A stretch of 64,000 nt of DNA from Melampsora larici-populina 98AG31 (taxonomy: Eukaryota > Basidiomycota > Pucciniomycetes > Pucciniales > Melampsoraceae). Every line of letters starts with the position of its first letter. The stretch's first letter is position 1. Made by a program: the position numbers and the translations under genes. Positions 10,199 to 23,405 of this stretch are shown here, piece by piece. The stretch covers positions 1,447,507 to 1,511,506 of the forward strand of contig NW_006768771.1 of the NCBI RefSeq assembly GCF_000204055.1, in the 5' to 3' direction. Under the pieces are notes generated by a model. The model saw nothing but the letters and a program-made list of their open reading frames with translations, ran no database searches and was not told the DNA's origin.

Positions 10199-13100
10199 GA
10201 TTGAAAAAAGTCAAGTTTTGTTTTGATGAGAAAGTGTAAGTTGTATCAAATGGTGAAGAGTCGACTAAAGGAGGTGAGAGTGAGGAAAGCAGCGAGTGGG
10301 GGAACAGGAAGGTAAACAGTTCAGCTTATTATAAAACAGAGGATGATCAAATTGAAATGACGTCAGTTTGGTAAACAACTCAAAGACTAGAAATCACTGA
10401 AAATGGAATGCACATGATATGGGTCTCACCAAAGGCTAATTAGCGAGGAATTGATTTTTACCATTTACAAAGAATTCAATCTCCATCCCTTGCTTCTAAG
10501 ATGGCACTTCACTCAGCCCTTGTCATCGATATGGCAAGGAGATTACTCTTAAACTTGCCAATTTGTGTAATCCACCGGCAAAGCATTTCCAGAAATGGGT
10601 ATCTTTGGGTAGCCTTCCGGCTAATCAAAAACCCCTGGCAAAGTAGCTCGCAACTTCTCATTGCAGCCTCCGAGAGCCTCGAAGTCAGCGTACGCCGCCG
10701 AGCAGTACAATCGAAGTATTTCTGTTTCGAGGTACATCGTATGGAATGAAGGGGATTCAAAGCTGTTTTGTCGGGACAGCGCGGCGTTCATCTTTTACTA
10801 ATCCATGTGTACACACATTCTGACGAGCAGCACATAGAAAGTTGAACTTTAGATCATGCCTAAAAAGTCAATATCGTTTGAAGGCTCTCCAGATGTCATT
10901 GTTGGAGCTATCTTGAGTTCCTTCGTGTTCCCTTTTTGGTTTCAGCTTCAACCCTGCTCAGCCTCTCCTCACGGGAAAACTGCAATCAACGCACCTGAAC
11001 AACTGCAGTGGACAAAATGTCAGGGACCAGGATGCATGGTCTGATTTACCCTGTCAAGTTCATTACTCAGTTGGCCGAAATTGTGGGATTTTCAAAGATA
11101 TTGGGTGACTGATAGGCGATGAAGCTTACGCCGAGTTTGTGGGTGAGAAATAACACAATGGTAGGGTCCCGGCGGCTGGTGCCGCCCTCACAATCTGTTG
11201 GTATCGGACTAGTAGGTGCATTTTCACTCTGCAGGCAGCGCTTTTGCTCCTTCAAAAATCACGCAAAGTGACCAGAAGCAAGAAAATTGGCAGGATGAGA
11301 GAAATTTCCCAAATATGTGTTCATTACAAAATTGTTCTTTATTAACTCCTATCAAGTACATTTGAACCCAGTTTCTAGTGCTGGAGTTGTATGCAAGAAA
11401 GGTGAAGTAGTGAGAGCAGACTATCTGGTGGTCAATAATGTAGGTGAGAAGAAAGGGCTGAACATTAGACACAAGATTTGTGTATTTAAAATGACACCAC
11501 TTTAATTGAACAAGAACTGCTTTCGAGGAGTAGTGATTTACATAATTGTTCAAAGAATGCAAAACAAAAAGCATAATGTGATCAGAGTAAAAGCAGACCA
11601 AAAGCATACAATGAAGCCCTGAAAAGCACTGAAAAGGACTGAGCCCCATTGTTTACCTTGACCAAGGGAATAAAAGCATCCAACCAAAGACCAAAAGCAC
11701 TGGCACCAATTGTAGGCCAGATTTAAGTTTTATGATCATGATATGGGCAGTGGTATGCTGCAGTCTGGATTCACGTAGAATTTTCTGCGGTGGCTAAGAC
11801 TCCTCCAATCTCTGAAGTGAATTTTTATTTACTTCTTGAATGTTTTTTACATGAGACAACAGCCCTTGGCGTGATTCACCAGTGTTAAGATCAAATCAAG
11901 TTAGCCAACTTAACTGGGCACCTCTAGCCCAACACTTGCTCCCCACCAGCTCTGCAAAAGGTTAAATGAAGCCTGTGAGAAATTGTGTCAGGAAGGGCAT
12001 AAACCGCCTCAGCGGCATATCTCCTTCCTTACAACAAACTCATCACATATCAATAACCTACATGTAATTAACCAATCACATGTAGTAATAATAAAAAGAA
12101 ACATGTGAACTTGATTACATACAAATACAATAAATATGATATAATCGTCAATTACATGTATATAAGCGCATCCACAACCGTGCCCTAAACTTTTATTGTA
12201 CAGAGGGTTGCACAGATTGTTTAATGTATGAAATTTGAACAATGTACAGCCATGTTTCCTTACAGTATGGCTTGTAGCATAAATGGGGAGGTGAGTTATG
12301 GTTTAGTTGATCATTGAGTGAGATAATTTGCACAGAGTCCGGCTGTCAAAGTGGGAGATTATGGGAGAAGCAAGGTACAGATGAATTTAGGGAGCAAGCC
12401 AAAATAGACCAAATTTCTGCTATTTTGGGTTGCACAGAGGGAGTTCCATTAGCAATGTGAAAACTTAGGACATTGGCTGTGGATGATTTTGCCCTAAATA
12501 TCTGTGCAACACGGTTTACGCCACACAACTGTGGATGATCTAAGGGTGCAGATTGTCTATTTATATCTAACTTCATATTCAGTTACTCTTTTCTACTTAG
12601 TCTATTTTCTTTTGTTTCTCTTTCTATGTGATATTTAAAAGATACACATTATTCAAAATAAATAAATTACCCACAGATCAAATTGGAGCTGATCCTGCAA
12701 GATTTGTTTCATGATAATCTTTCTAATAAACACATGTGGCCTTAGTTCAAGCAACTAAGTTTGTGAGGAGTGCACATCTGTTAGGCGTACTCTTCACTAA
12801 GAATGTGATGAGAAAGGTATAGCTTGGTCTTCACATGGTACACCCAAGTGAAGACAACAGCTAGTTGACCTCTAAGAAGAGAATTTGAGGAAGAGAGAAA
12901 GAGATTAAGGGCAGTAAATAGCTAGTACGCTCTAACCTTGTGAGACTGCGAGGGGCAGGCTTTACACTTTGGTGAACCAAAGATCCTGACTCTGTGTAAG
13001 GGAGGAAGCTTTGCTGCTTTACGGTGTATTTCTAGAGGATATGATGGCCCAAGGCTCGTAGAAATCAATACCGGGGTGGTCGACAATAAGACCTGTGATG

Positions 13101-13489
13101 ATCAACTTTGTTCTTTAGACTACACAGCTAATCATGTACTCAAGGATACTCTCAATAGGAATTCAAGATAACTAGAGTTCCGTGGGAGGCCCTCCACCCC
13201 CCCGTATCTTTATCCATGAAATCTTGGCTGTAGTAACATAGTCTGCTTCAAGTTCCAAAACTAACACCCCACTGTGCCATGGCCACATCTCCAAATTAGA
13301 ATTGTTATGAGTATTGTCATTCAGACATTTTAATCCATGCCTGTCTCCCAACATACTGTCCCAGTCCTTTGTCAATACCACTGTGGCCACGTCTGATGGC
13401 AATGCCGCGGAAAAGACGTCACATTCAATTCTACAATGCACCATCACCACTGCCCTGCAGCTAGAAAATGTCCGCCTTACTATCATTTG
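10199..13489. other. Intergenic, repeat-bearing
   Basis: No convincing gene. Open frames at 10,501-10,760, 10,856-11,044 and 11,224-11,649 have atypical composition and no domain or splice logic. A MITE-like inverted repeat lies at 12,169-12,540. The 12,600-13,490 stretch contains short frames only. Confidence 0.45.
12169..12540. repeat. MITE-like inverted repeat
   Basis: The left end reads GCATCCACAACCGTGCCC...GGTTGCACAGAT. Its inverted partner at 12,500-12,540 reads ATCTGTGCAACACGG...CAACTGTGGATG. The CATCCACA end resembles that of the palindromic element at 38,916. There is no coding capacity, and exact ends and target duplication were not resolved. Confidence 0.45.
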
Positions 13490-13496
13490 CATGAGG

Positions 13497-16400
13497 CAAT
13501 GCCGAGATCGCTGCGATACGCTGCAATATCTGACCAGTTTTGGATATCGTAGTGTTGGTACGATATGTTATATCTTTTCACCGCTGCGATATAAGCCATC
13601 ACCGATATCTGGATCTTATATTGCAGCGGTGGTCCACTTTAAGGGCACTATATAGTTGCTATAGTGGTTAATCTCAGAAAGCCACCAAGGCTTAGGGGTC
13701 TCTCGCTGTGCGACGCACAAGTTTAATATGTACAAAGAAGTTTTTATTATCATCCAAAAAGTGAGCAAAGCAGTTTGAGTAAGGACAGACAATGAAAGAG
13801 AACAGTAAGACATCTATAAGGTGTAAAAAGAGACAGAAAAGAAATTGAGTAGGAAAACAAAAGAGAGTATAAAAGACAAGCCAGAAAAGAAATTCAGGTG
13901 AAAATGAAAGAGAGTATAAAGACAAGACAAAGACAAGACATAAAAGAAAACAAGGCAAAAACAAAAGAGTATAAAAGACCCGACAGAGAAGAAATTGAAG
14001 TGAAAACAAAAGAAGAGCATAAAGTATTGGGCGGAATCGTGTTTGCGCACTGAGAAAAGAGACAGAAAAGAAAATACAAAGTGAGGCTTTGAGGAGTGGG
14101 GATAAAGATATTCAATCATAACCAAGATTAACAAAGATAAGAAGTGAGGGAAAACAAAGATAAGAAGTGAGGAAAGATAAATAGAAAATTATAAGAAAAT
14201 CATTTTTTCTTAGACTTGTACTTGCGCACCAAAGCTTGTGCCTCAGCCCATTCCCCAGAAACTTCTAAGTCCATCTCCATCCAAGCACTAGAACCCACTG
14301 ACTGCTCAATAGTCTTGGCAACCAGGCCGCTACGAGCGTTAGTCGCGATCCGACCAGCCGAGGAAAAGTGTCGTTCCTCGCAGCAGGACGTAGCAGTGAG
14401 GGAAAGATAATCCCAAGCAATTGTTGCCAAAACTGGGAAGCTACCGGAGTTCTCCTGATGAATACAATTACATAAAGAAACCAGTAATGAGAAAGTCAGT
14501 ATGAGTGATGGTGAACTGAACAAAAGACCAATCAAAAGTTGCTTACCTGCCACCATGCGAGGTGGTCATTTGACTTTGCAGGGTTCTTACCACCTGTGTA
14601 CATGTCGAGTTCTTCGTTTTCGTCGGTGTCAAGGTTGGTATCAGATGCATACACATCATACTTGCTGACTGAATCTGATGTAGATTCCAATGTAGAGGAA
14701 GGTTGAGAGATGCATAGGGTGTTATTTTTTTCAAGACGCTCAGCTAGAGTTTGTGAAAAAGATTCGCGTAAAAGGTTCTTAGCACGCTCAGCATGAGCTG
14801 GGTAAAGCTTATCAAAAAAGCGGGTTCGGCAGCGAGGATTAAGAACAGTGGCCAATATGACTGAATCACAACAAAGAGCTTTGTTTTGGTAGATCTTTAA
14901 CTTGACCATCATGATCTTGATCATGCGGTATATACTAGCATATGATGTTGATCTCAAGAGTAAGGTAAGTTCATCAAGAACCTGGTCGTAATCCTGCAAG
15001 AGTAGTGCGCCAGAAGAATGATCTCCTTCCATCCGATGGGTTGCACGCTGAAATATCTGAAACAAAACAGGAAGAAGGTTAATGCAATTGTGATCATGAC
15101 ATAAAAGTTGAAGATGAGACACTTACTTCAAAGACTTCATTGAAAGCTCAAATCGCAGTCCATTCACTTGAGGAAATCATGATCTCCTTGAAGTAGCAGT
15201 CAGAGTCCTCGGAGAGCATCTTGTTTACTACCTAGAAACACAAGCAAAATCATGACTGAGCATGAGGTACATGGTAATAATGAGATAAGATAAAATGAAC
15301 TTACTACCGAAGCATCACACATCTGCTTCCGATTCTTGTACAAAGCGTTCCATCGTTGGGCATGTGGAGGTTGAGGGCGTGGTCCAAAATAACCAACATC
15401 CTTGGCAAGGACATTCCATCGACTCCTGCGAGCAGCCGATCAAGTTGTCAACTGACTGACTTGATCGATCTGCATATAAGAAGATGATATTACAAGATCA
15501 GCTTTCAGGATTCATATCAAAGAGGTCAAACAATACCTACCTTATCAATTGCTACCTTAACCACATCACTCTTGAACTTTTGTACATCCGAAACCGGGAG
15601 GTCATCTGACTCGACGCGGGCGGATACAGCTGCTAAATCAAACTCATCAAGGCCATCATCATCCGACCCATGCTCGGATCCATCTTGACTTGCTTCATCT
15701 TCTGGATGATCTTGATATATTCAAGATTATCACAAACAAAATATCAAAAAGGGTCAGAAGGAACCAAAGACGCGAGTGAGTTGAACAAGTGAAAACGACT
15801 TACCTGATTCATCATCGGAGTCACTCATTACAACGTCATCTGCTCCAGAATTCAATTCGATAGCTGGAATAATCGCAACGTGTGGCAAAGGTTGAGATGG
15901 CTGGGTTGTTGGTTTGACGTGCCCGGTAGGAACTTTGAGGTAGTCAAGACCCGCTTTCACAACACAAGCGAGCTTATGACAATAGCACCGCGCATGATTC
16001 TTCTGTGAATCCCAAGTTGCAGGTTCCGGTGCTTCAGAAAACATACGGCTCATCTCGCGCGCGGCTGGAAAGTTGTTACTGCCCGAGTCAGTGGTCTGTG
16101 CAAGCATGTGAAAACATGAAGAGAAACAATTAGCTAATCACAAAGGTCAGAAGATAGATATAATCGAAATACTTATCAGGTGATGGAGGTTGTGTCAGAT
16201 AAGGAAACGGGCGACTGGTCGAGCAAGCAATTCTCCAAAGTGCCTCCAAGCAAGGAACTTCAGACCAAGGTGAAGTGTCTTAAAATTCCAATTACGGTCA
16301 ACAAATGTAGCTGAAAACCCGATGAATGCATGCCTATTTCCGGTGGTTGTCCAAACATCATGAACTAAGGTAAATTTGCTTCCAGAGTCCTAAAAATTAG

Positions 16401-18141
16401 ACATCAATTGAAATAACTCAGCAAATGAAGAATGGCATGAAATGAAGAATTACGAGAGGAGAAAACAACTTACTCTCAAGAGGGTTAAGGCAGAGCTTTT
16501 CAATACCATGTAGAGCTCTTTAGCGGCCTTTGCAGCCCAAGTCGAAGAGCGAATGATTGCTGAAACGTTGGAAAGATTGAATGCGGCTCGAAGCCCCGGG
16601 TCTTGCATTTGAGCCCAAGCAAGCCTTTCTTGAAGCAACCATATGACTAAAACACGATTCACCTTTTCGGAGCTGAACTTCTCTCTTGACACAAAAGCAT
16701 CGAGGGTACCTTTTTGAGACGACACCTGGGAAGCTTGAGCCTCTTCTGCACGTGCTTGTTGATAGGTTTTGGGGAGGTTGTAGACTACAGGATCAGCAAG
16801 ATGACGTTTCGAGCAAGCGGGTTGACTTTCAGCCCCATCACGGTGAGTATATAGATTAGAGTAGCTGTTGAGGCCTCGGGTAAAGGGTAACTTGCAGAAC
16901 CAACACTTGTAGGAACGGGGAGGAAGACCTTTATTTCTCTGAACTCAAACACTGTGTCAGTATATCAATTTGATATTTAAAGCAGAATGAAATGATTTAC
17001 CTCTCCAGGTAGATGTCGAGGAGCATGGAAATACCTGAATAGATTGGTGAGGCGCTCACTTACACTCTTTCTTGATCGAGGATTGGTATTTGGCTGGACC
17101 TTGGGCTCTGAGTCTTGATCAATATCCATATCCTTTGCTTGGCCATCCTACGTTAAAACAGTCAGAATAGGAGATAATCAAGATGAATTAATTAAGCACA
17201 CTTACATCCTTGTGTGATTTCTTCTTCTTGGGCTTCTTTCGAGATCACTTGACATGACACCCAGAGCACTTACGAGTTTGCCGGACTGGACTAGGTGATG
17301 GTGACTCTGAGCAGGGAGGATCTTCATCGGAGTCATCGGAATCACAGTTGAGCATCAAAAACCCTGGATCAGAGCTTTGACTGGGTGAGCAGGAATTGGA
17401 TCTTCGACTAGATGTGGAGCAAGGACGCGAGATAGATCTTCTAGAATCAGGGCATGGAAGTATGAAACCAGGACGGGGACAAATGGGGCTTCGGATCCTC
17501 AAAGTACGATCAGATTGTTGACTGGGCAGGGCCTGGGGAACCGTGAGGCGGCTAGTACTAAAGGATAGATTGGTTTGGGTAGGATCTTTAGAAAGCATGA
17601 TGAGTTTTTGGAAGTGCGGTGAGGGAAGAAACCTTTCAAAAACACTCACAATATATATTTGAGGCTGGTGTTTGGTAGGAATTGATCGATGACGTAGTGG
17701 AATCACTCCATTCGACAGAATGGAAGTTGAACCTGAAAAATTTAACAAAACATTTGTTAACAACGTTGAAGGAACCAAACTTTCCAACACATACTTACCT
17801 AATCATGATCCTCTTTGAAACGGCGGCAGATGCCGCGTTGGTTGACGAAGTAAATTGAATCAATCGGTGTACTGGGAAAAGTTGACGGTGGTGGTTGATG
17901 GACTGGATGCTAGTGAAGCGTGGTTCACTCGCTAGTGAAGCGTGGTTCACTTGGTGTCATTCACTTTGCCGATAAATATCGGAGATCACAGAGGTATCGT
18001 ATCTGCCCGGCCGATATCCCACTGCCCTATTTCTCATAGCGTAGTGCTCACACAATATAAGCATATGCCTATAGTGATATCGCAACTGCGCTACGATACA
18101 CCTACGATACAACTATCCCTGTCACAGCGATCTCGGCATTG
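13497..18141 (-). mobile_element. hAT transposon, full-length but defective
   Basis: A 4,645-bp element with TIRs starting CAATGCCGAGATCGCTG, perfect over 17 bp. It is flanked by CATGAGG direct repeats (13,490-13,496 and 18,142-18,148). These extend to the 8 bp usual for hAT (GCATGAGG) if one terminal G is counted in the duplication. Both subterminal regions are crowded with CGATAC / CGATAT words in both orientations, as expected for transposase-binding arrays. A 22-bp tandem duplication lies at 17,909-17,952. The transposase gene on the minus strand is intron-rich and carries nonsense codons, so this copy is not autonomous. Intact ends mean it could still be mobilised by a related transposase. 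Confidence 0.85.
14200..17598 (-). pseudogene. hAT transposase, nonsense-mutated
   Basis: The transposase reads from a start near 17,598 to a stop at 14,200 with many short introns. In order one sees a Ser-rich N-terminus, a BED-type zinc finger near 16,790-16,900 (C..C...H....C), a core with QTTDSGSNN and RCYCHKLA typical of hAT, a segment around 15,120-14,540, and a C-terminal hATC dimerisation domain with the diagnostic ATSCCEERHFSSAGRI. Splicing at 14,548 (WWQ) to 14,459 joins the last two exons in frame. In-frame stops lie at 15,148-15,150, 15,440-15,442 and 17,245-17,247. The first two look like Trp TGG changed to TGA inside otherwise conserved context. Exon boundaries upstream of 15,500 are only partly resolved. 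Confidence 0.75.
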
Positions 18142-18148
18142 CATGAGG

Positions 18149-19252
18149 GCCGTAAATAATGGTGCTGATTTCCTCCGCACTGTGTCAAATAGGCACAATG
18201 AATGTGTACTCAAGCTGGGTGGCATGATGATCAGGCAATATAGACCCTGGACTGGCGTCAACATCACGATCAAGGAACGGGTCTTGTAGCTCCGCCACAC
18301 AGTCTTTGATGAATGGTGTGAATTGCTATAAAATGGTGATGTCCAAGCCCATGAAGAAAGGGTTTGGACCCCGACATATGACTTCTTGATCATGGTAAGA
18401 GTGTTGCAGATGAGGCTACACGGCTTCAACTGCCAAAATGGTCAGGTTTCACACCCAATATGATGACCAGGGTCATACTGTTACAGAGATTCAGGATTCC
18501 ACTGTTATGTCTATGACCCCGGCATGACAATGACAGGGTTTAAGATTTGTGGTGGTGTCTTTTTTTGTTTTGAGCACATTTTCTTTTATTTGTTTGATGT
18601 GATTCTGATGCTGTGATGTGTTAAAAGATGGGGGATGAATCAAGGGAAGAAGGGGGGTTTATATATTCACAGGTCAAGCGTCAACTTGTGCTTGGTGTGC
18701 GATTCTTGTCTCACTTGTAGTTGACGCTTGGGTTAGGTTTGTTATGTATTTAATACATTATGTACATATGTTTATGTGGCTCTTGACACTGAGCATTGAG
18801 ATGTACTCATGGATTTATACAATAATATAATATTACATGTGTTACTGTTAGCCCTGTGGTCCCGTAATCAGGGCTCAGGGCTGACAAGTTGTATTGGGAC
18901 CCAACTTGGTAGCCGTGGTTCAAAATTGATCTTCTTGGCATGTGATTACCACCAAGGAGGGAAGTTTAGGTCTCTTGTGCTAAAAGGAATGGTTGTAATA
19001 GAGTGAATTACAAGGGTCAATCAGGGGTCTATGGGAATAGAAAGATCACCCATGCTAAAAAGTAAACCAGGGGGTGAGTGAAAAGTGCCAAAAGCCCAGT
19101 CAAGAACATTTTTTGACCTGTCTTGTTTTCAATTCAAAAAAATGTGATTGGGATGTTCCTAGGTGAGACTGGTTGACTTTTGTGACTATCACAAACTTGT
19201 GACTGATGTGGTCATCAGTATATGTTATATAATCCAAAAATTTAAAGAATTA
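18149..19252. other. Intergenic, no gene recognised
   Basis: AT-rich DNA with short open frames only. The segment AGGGCTCAGGGCTGA near 18,870 also occurs near 1,001 and marks an uncharacterised dispersed repeat. Confidence 0.45.
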
Positions 19253-21171
19253 TGTGAAAAATTGTGTTTTAGTGAAAATCAAAATTATTATTGAAGTTGT
19301 TAGTCATCAAGGGTCTCAAAGTTGATTAAAAATCATAGTTTCATTATTATTTTAATCATATATTGATTACATCATTTGACAAGAACAATTCCAAGAAAAG
19401 GAAAATTTGAAAACATCATAAAAATAATAAAAGAGTAAAAGTTAATCAAAAAGAATTAGTAAGAAAGGAATTGAAGGAGAAAGACATTTAGTTTGAATCT
19501 ACAAGAATGGAAACTTTCATGAAAAGAATGAAGTAAGAAGCATAAAATGAAAGGAATTGAAGAAAAAGTCAAAATTATGGGTATAAGGGATTGGAAAACA
19601 ATTTTTAGGTTAATATTAATTGTTTTGAGGGTTCAAGAAGGTTAAATTATGAAATAGAAGGATCATATTAGTCATTGACAGCTTTAATCATGGGTGTTGA
19701 TAATAGAGGAGTGAAATTATTCAAGAAAGAGGGAAATTTGAGGATGGTGAATGTAATGACTAGCCTCACAGAGTTCTCTAAGATGAGGGTCTTGTACCTG
19801 GGTCTCTAGTTTAGTATATTGATTGTCGGATGAGAGAAAGGGAAAGTACAATGTGACGTAGTTACAAAGTGTTAATAAGTCTGATTTGTGACATCTGTAC
19901 GAAACCTTTCACAACATGTGTAAACATAACAGTAAACAAGGATACTACAGGATTAATTCATGTGCAGTGATGTCATTGAGGGATTTATGGTGCAAAGAGT
20001 TTTTTAAGATTAATTTTATAATTAATCTTATGATTGAATTGATCTATGATAATCTTTTGATAGAAGAGAAATCAATATCAGACGTGAAAAGGGTGAAAAT
20101 GCCCAAAAATTGTCAAATTTGAAGGTTTTCAGCTAATTACATATGTTAAAACTTGTCAGATCAAGAATTCTAATAGCTTAATCAGCACATAATGTTCCAT
20201 TGCATAATGTACAACCTTTAAACCTATAGTAACAGAGGTGTAGTAAAAAATGTATAAGGACATAAAAGGCCAGGTCATGCCCCAGTGCCGGCCCTGAACT
20301 TCCAGGGCCGGGTCGCAGCCCTAACATATACACATGTGGCAACATTTACATGACAAAAAGCTTATTCAATCAATCTCTACAACTCCCTATCTTGTTCATC
20401 ACACATCAAAAGTAGGTCACATTGTGGCAATAAATGCTCCATATCAAGCGGGCTATAAACTGAGATATAGTAATTTGAAATTGGACAGCTTTACAAAAAC
20501 TCTGTAATTCTAGAAATGGTTTTCAGCTATGAATATTAGGGAAAAATCACCTGTATTCATCATAAGAAGATCTGTTCATCATTTTTTACTACCATCAATT
20601 ACTCAGTTTCAAAGCTTTAATCACAACAAACAGCAATAATAATGACATCATAAGATTACATCAGAAGGATTTTTGTTGGTTTTTGACACTACCATAGTTG
20701 GAGCATTGAAGGAGTGTTGTATACTATTGGCTGTGATTCTACGGGAATTTTTCCCCTTTTTTCTCATCTTATACCTTTGTTATAGTGTTTTTAATCATCA
20801 TTAACTTACTATATTTGTACTAAGGTCATATGAATCCGCCCCTTCAAGCAAGGATAAATTTATTTACGTGTGTTCAAGACTATAAGTCTCTTTGGGAATA
20901 ATACTTACAACATTATTGCTAGTAATCAACACTATTTTGTGGAGTTTTTGTGCTTAAAACTGGAATAATACTTATTAAAAGTTTTGAGAACATTTCTTTG
21001 GTGCCTTGATATTTTTCTCTGTTATCACAAAGTGGTCAGCAAGTGCCCTTGTGCTGGTTTCTTTGAAGAAGACAGTCTTTAGGTAACTTCTACTATTATT
21101 ACATTAGTAGATTATCCATTCTTAGGTGTTGTGAAGCTCTTGTTGAGCTTTAAATGCTACACCAGATGGGC
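19253..21171 (+). repeat. Long LTR-like repeat, left copy
   Basis: About 1.9 kb that matches 23,406-25,129 in inverted orientation, diverged but collinear over its whole length. The copies share a TG...CTACA outline (TGTGAAAA... here, TGGGAAAA... on the minus strand of the right copy). Long shared stretches include the blocks around GAATATTAGG, GATCTGTTCATCA and GAGCTTTAAA. Within this copy is a 50-bp palindrome (20,271-20,322) absent from its partner. The interpretation as a retrotransposon LTR rests on the TG..CA ends and the neighbouring Copia gag; percent identity was not computed. Confidence 0.6.
20271..20322. repeat. Small GC-rich palindromic insertion
   Basis: CCGGCCCTG (20,288-20,296) and CAGGGCCGG (20,303-20,311) form a perfect 9-bp stem with a 6-base loop inside a longer imperfect palindrome. 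The aligned right-hand LTR copy lacks it, so it was inserted after the copies diverged. It is related to the GC-rich block at 110-264. Confidence 0.55.
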
Positions 21172-23405
21172 CATGGAATCAACTCAAGCCTTCACCGTCC
21201 CAGGGTGGTGCTGACATGTCCCTGAAACAGTCTTTGATTCATGTGTTCAATGTGTTCCCACAATGGAATATCTCATGAACGGTCTGACTCATAGGCATCA
21301 AAGTCAAAAGGAGATACCCACTTCACTGCCAACATATGTGCCTCAGGTTGAGAAATCCAAGGCATCACCAGATGCAAATCCTTGGATAAATCCTGTCCAA
21401 GGTTTCAATCTGAGGAAATCTTATGTGCAATGAAAGGGCTAGGATCAAGTCCTCAGACAAGAACTGTCCAAGGTTTTACACCAAAGAATACCTCGGATTG
21501 AGAGATTCAAGGTAAAAATGTTGGCAGTGCTTGGGCTCAAATTCCTGCCAGTCTTGACTCTGGTGGGCAATAAGTCTTTCAAGGGTTTTCAAATGGGTGT
21601 AAGGAAGCCTTGAAGATCAGAAGCATCACAGGAAAGAGTGAGCAATTGAGAAAATAAACGACCTCTGTTTCTAGCTTTTTTCGAGGAAAAGTGCCCTATG
21701 ATGGTTTTCCACAACTCAATTGGATTTTTCCAGTTAGAATCATTCACCAATAACTTGGAGATACGATCACTAAGTTTGGAACAAAGGAGACCAGCCAGAA
21801 ATTTGCAATGGATGTTGTACAAGGTGACCTGGGTGAGGTTAGTGGGAACAGGTTCAGTACCATCAACAATACCATCTAAGTTCTTCATCATTAGATAGGA
21901 TTCTATCTTTTGATGCCAAGATGGGAACACTCAAGTGAGAATCAGTAACAATGCTGATGTCAGGATTAGGCAAGTTGGACATCATTGTGAGGAGTCGAGT
22001 TCGAGTAGAGGACCTTGAGGAAGAATTGTTGAGTGCAGAAGGATCAAGAGGATTGCTAATCTTGGACAAAGGTACTTGATCTGGTTGATCAGGAATGTCA
22101 GCTAGGTACTTGGGAGTGTTGGGTATAGCACAAGTAGGGTTACTCATGGAATGTGAAGCAAGAATCTATCTAGGCAGAAACTGGGCTCATAACCTATAGA
22201 AGTACAAGCTTTGAAAGAGCACAAGTTGTTCTCAGTAAGGCTATGAAGAACACAAGTGTGAATAAAAAGCAGAAGTACCTAATGGTACAAGAGAAACATA
22301 TAAGAATGAACAAGAAGAGAAGACAAAAGTACGGGCAGTCACACATTCTTCTATAGAAAAGGGATCTTGTGTTACCAAGGTACAAAGAAATAGATCAGGG
22401 AAGGAAACAGAATGACTTGTGATGTCATGATAGCAAAGGGAAAAGATGACCTCATAAAGTACAAAAAGAGAAGATAAATAATTATCTTAATAAAACACAC
22501 ACAGTGCCATGAGCTCCACCCTTGGACAAAAGGAGACATACTCAAGACCTGCAGCTTGGAACATAAAGACTATAGATCAAGAAGTAACTGCATTCAAAAA
22601 ATCTCTAAAGCAACTACAAAACCAGTGGGTTTTCAAGAACCCATCTTAATATATGATAAGTTTGTAGATATAACACCAGGGAAAATTTGAGGCAAGAAAC
22701 TTATGGATAGTAATGAAGAATGGTAAGAAACTCAAAGGTTTTCAAGCCACAGAGAGATTATGATGTGAAAACAAAAGAATCAAAATCCAGTCAAGCAATT
22801 AAACAGCTATGCTGTAATCAGTTTCATAAGTCAAAGAAGACAACACTTGGCTTCAGGAAATAAGCATAAGTACTGACTTTAAACTCATTCAAAGAGGGAT
22901 TCAAAAGTTTGTTTACTTTACACTGGTCTGTTTAATGATTCAACACATAGTACATCAAGTTGACTAATCACCAGGACAAAGGAGAAGTTGATAGTCAAGA
23001 TTCATGAAATGGTTCAAAATCCAAAGTACAAAATGATTCAATTGATCATGTGAATTTTGTGAATCAATAAGTTTCAAGGCTGATTTCTATGAAAGATCAA
23101 ACAATTTTTGATAGGGTACCTCAGTCTTGCCCACAGGATAGCAGTGACCTCCTTTACATGGTTTTGATCAGTCACTGGATGCAATTGGAATCAAACTTTT
23201 ACCACAGGGATCCTATGTCAGAGGCACTGCTCAACTGGTCTCTGACAGCCAGAAGGTCCCTAAGACAGGTCAACACGTAGTTTGAAACAGTTCAAGAATG
23301 GCACATTGCTGGCCAAGGCTCAGAACAGCTCCAGTCACCATCACATTAAAAACAGGACTGAGACTGTTCAGACTAAGCTTTTGATATTGTCTCATCTAGG
23401 AACGT
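21172..23405. other. Internal remnant between facing LTR copies
   Basis: Apart from the gag fragment at 21,589-22,147, this stretch has no intact gene. The part from 22,150 to 23,405 would be the untranslated leader of the minus-strand Copia remnant. Confidence 0.5.
21589..22147 (-). pseudogene. Ty1/Copia gag fragment, frameshifted
   Basis: Starting at the ATG near 22,147, one frame encodes a Pro/Ser-rich N-terminus up to about 21,930. A second frame then continues with FPSWHQKIESYLMMKNLDGI, NPIELWKTI and later gag-like helices to a stop at 21,589. The FPSW...K(I/M)..YL pattern is typical of the Copia gag (UBN2-like) domain, so one frameshift near 21,930 breaks the gene. No protease, integrase or reverse transcriptase follows, so the element is truncated. 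The minus-strand direction fits the right LTR copy (23,406-25,129) as its 5' LTR. Confidence 0.65.

Noticed and set aside
13616..14134. Phe/Leu/Ser-rich minus-strand frames inside the hAT
   Set aside because: They come from a purine-rich low-complexity stretch in the untranslated 3' part of the element.
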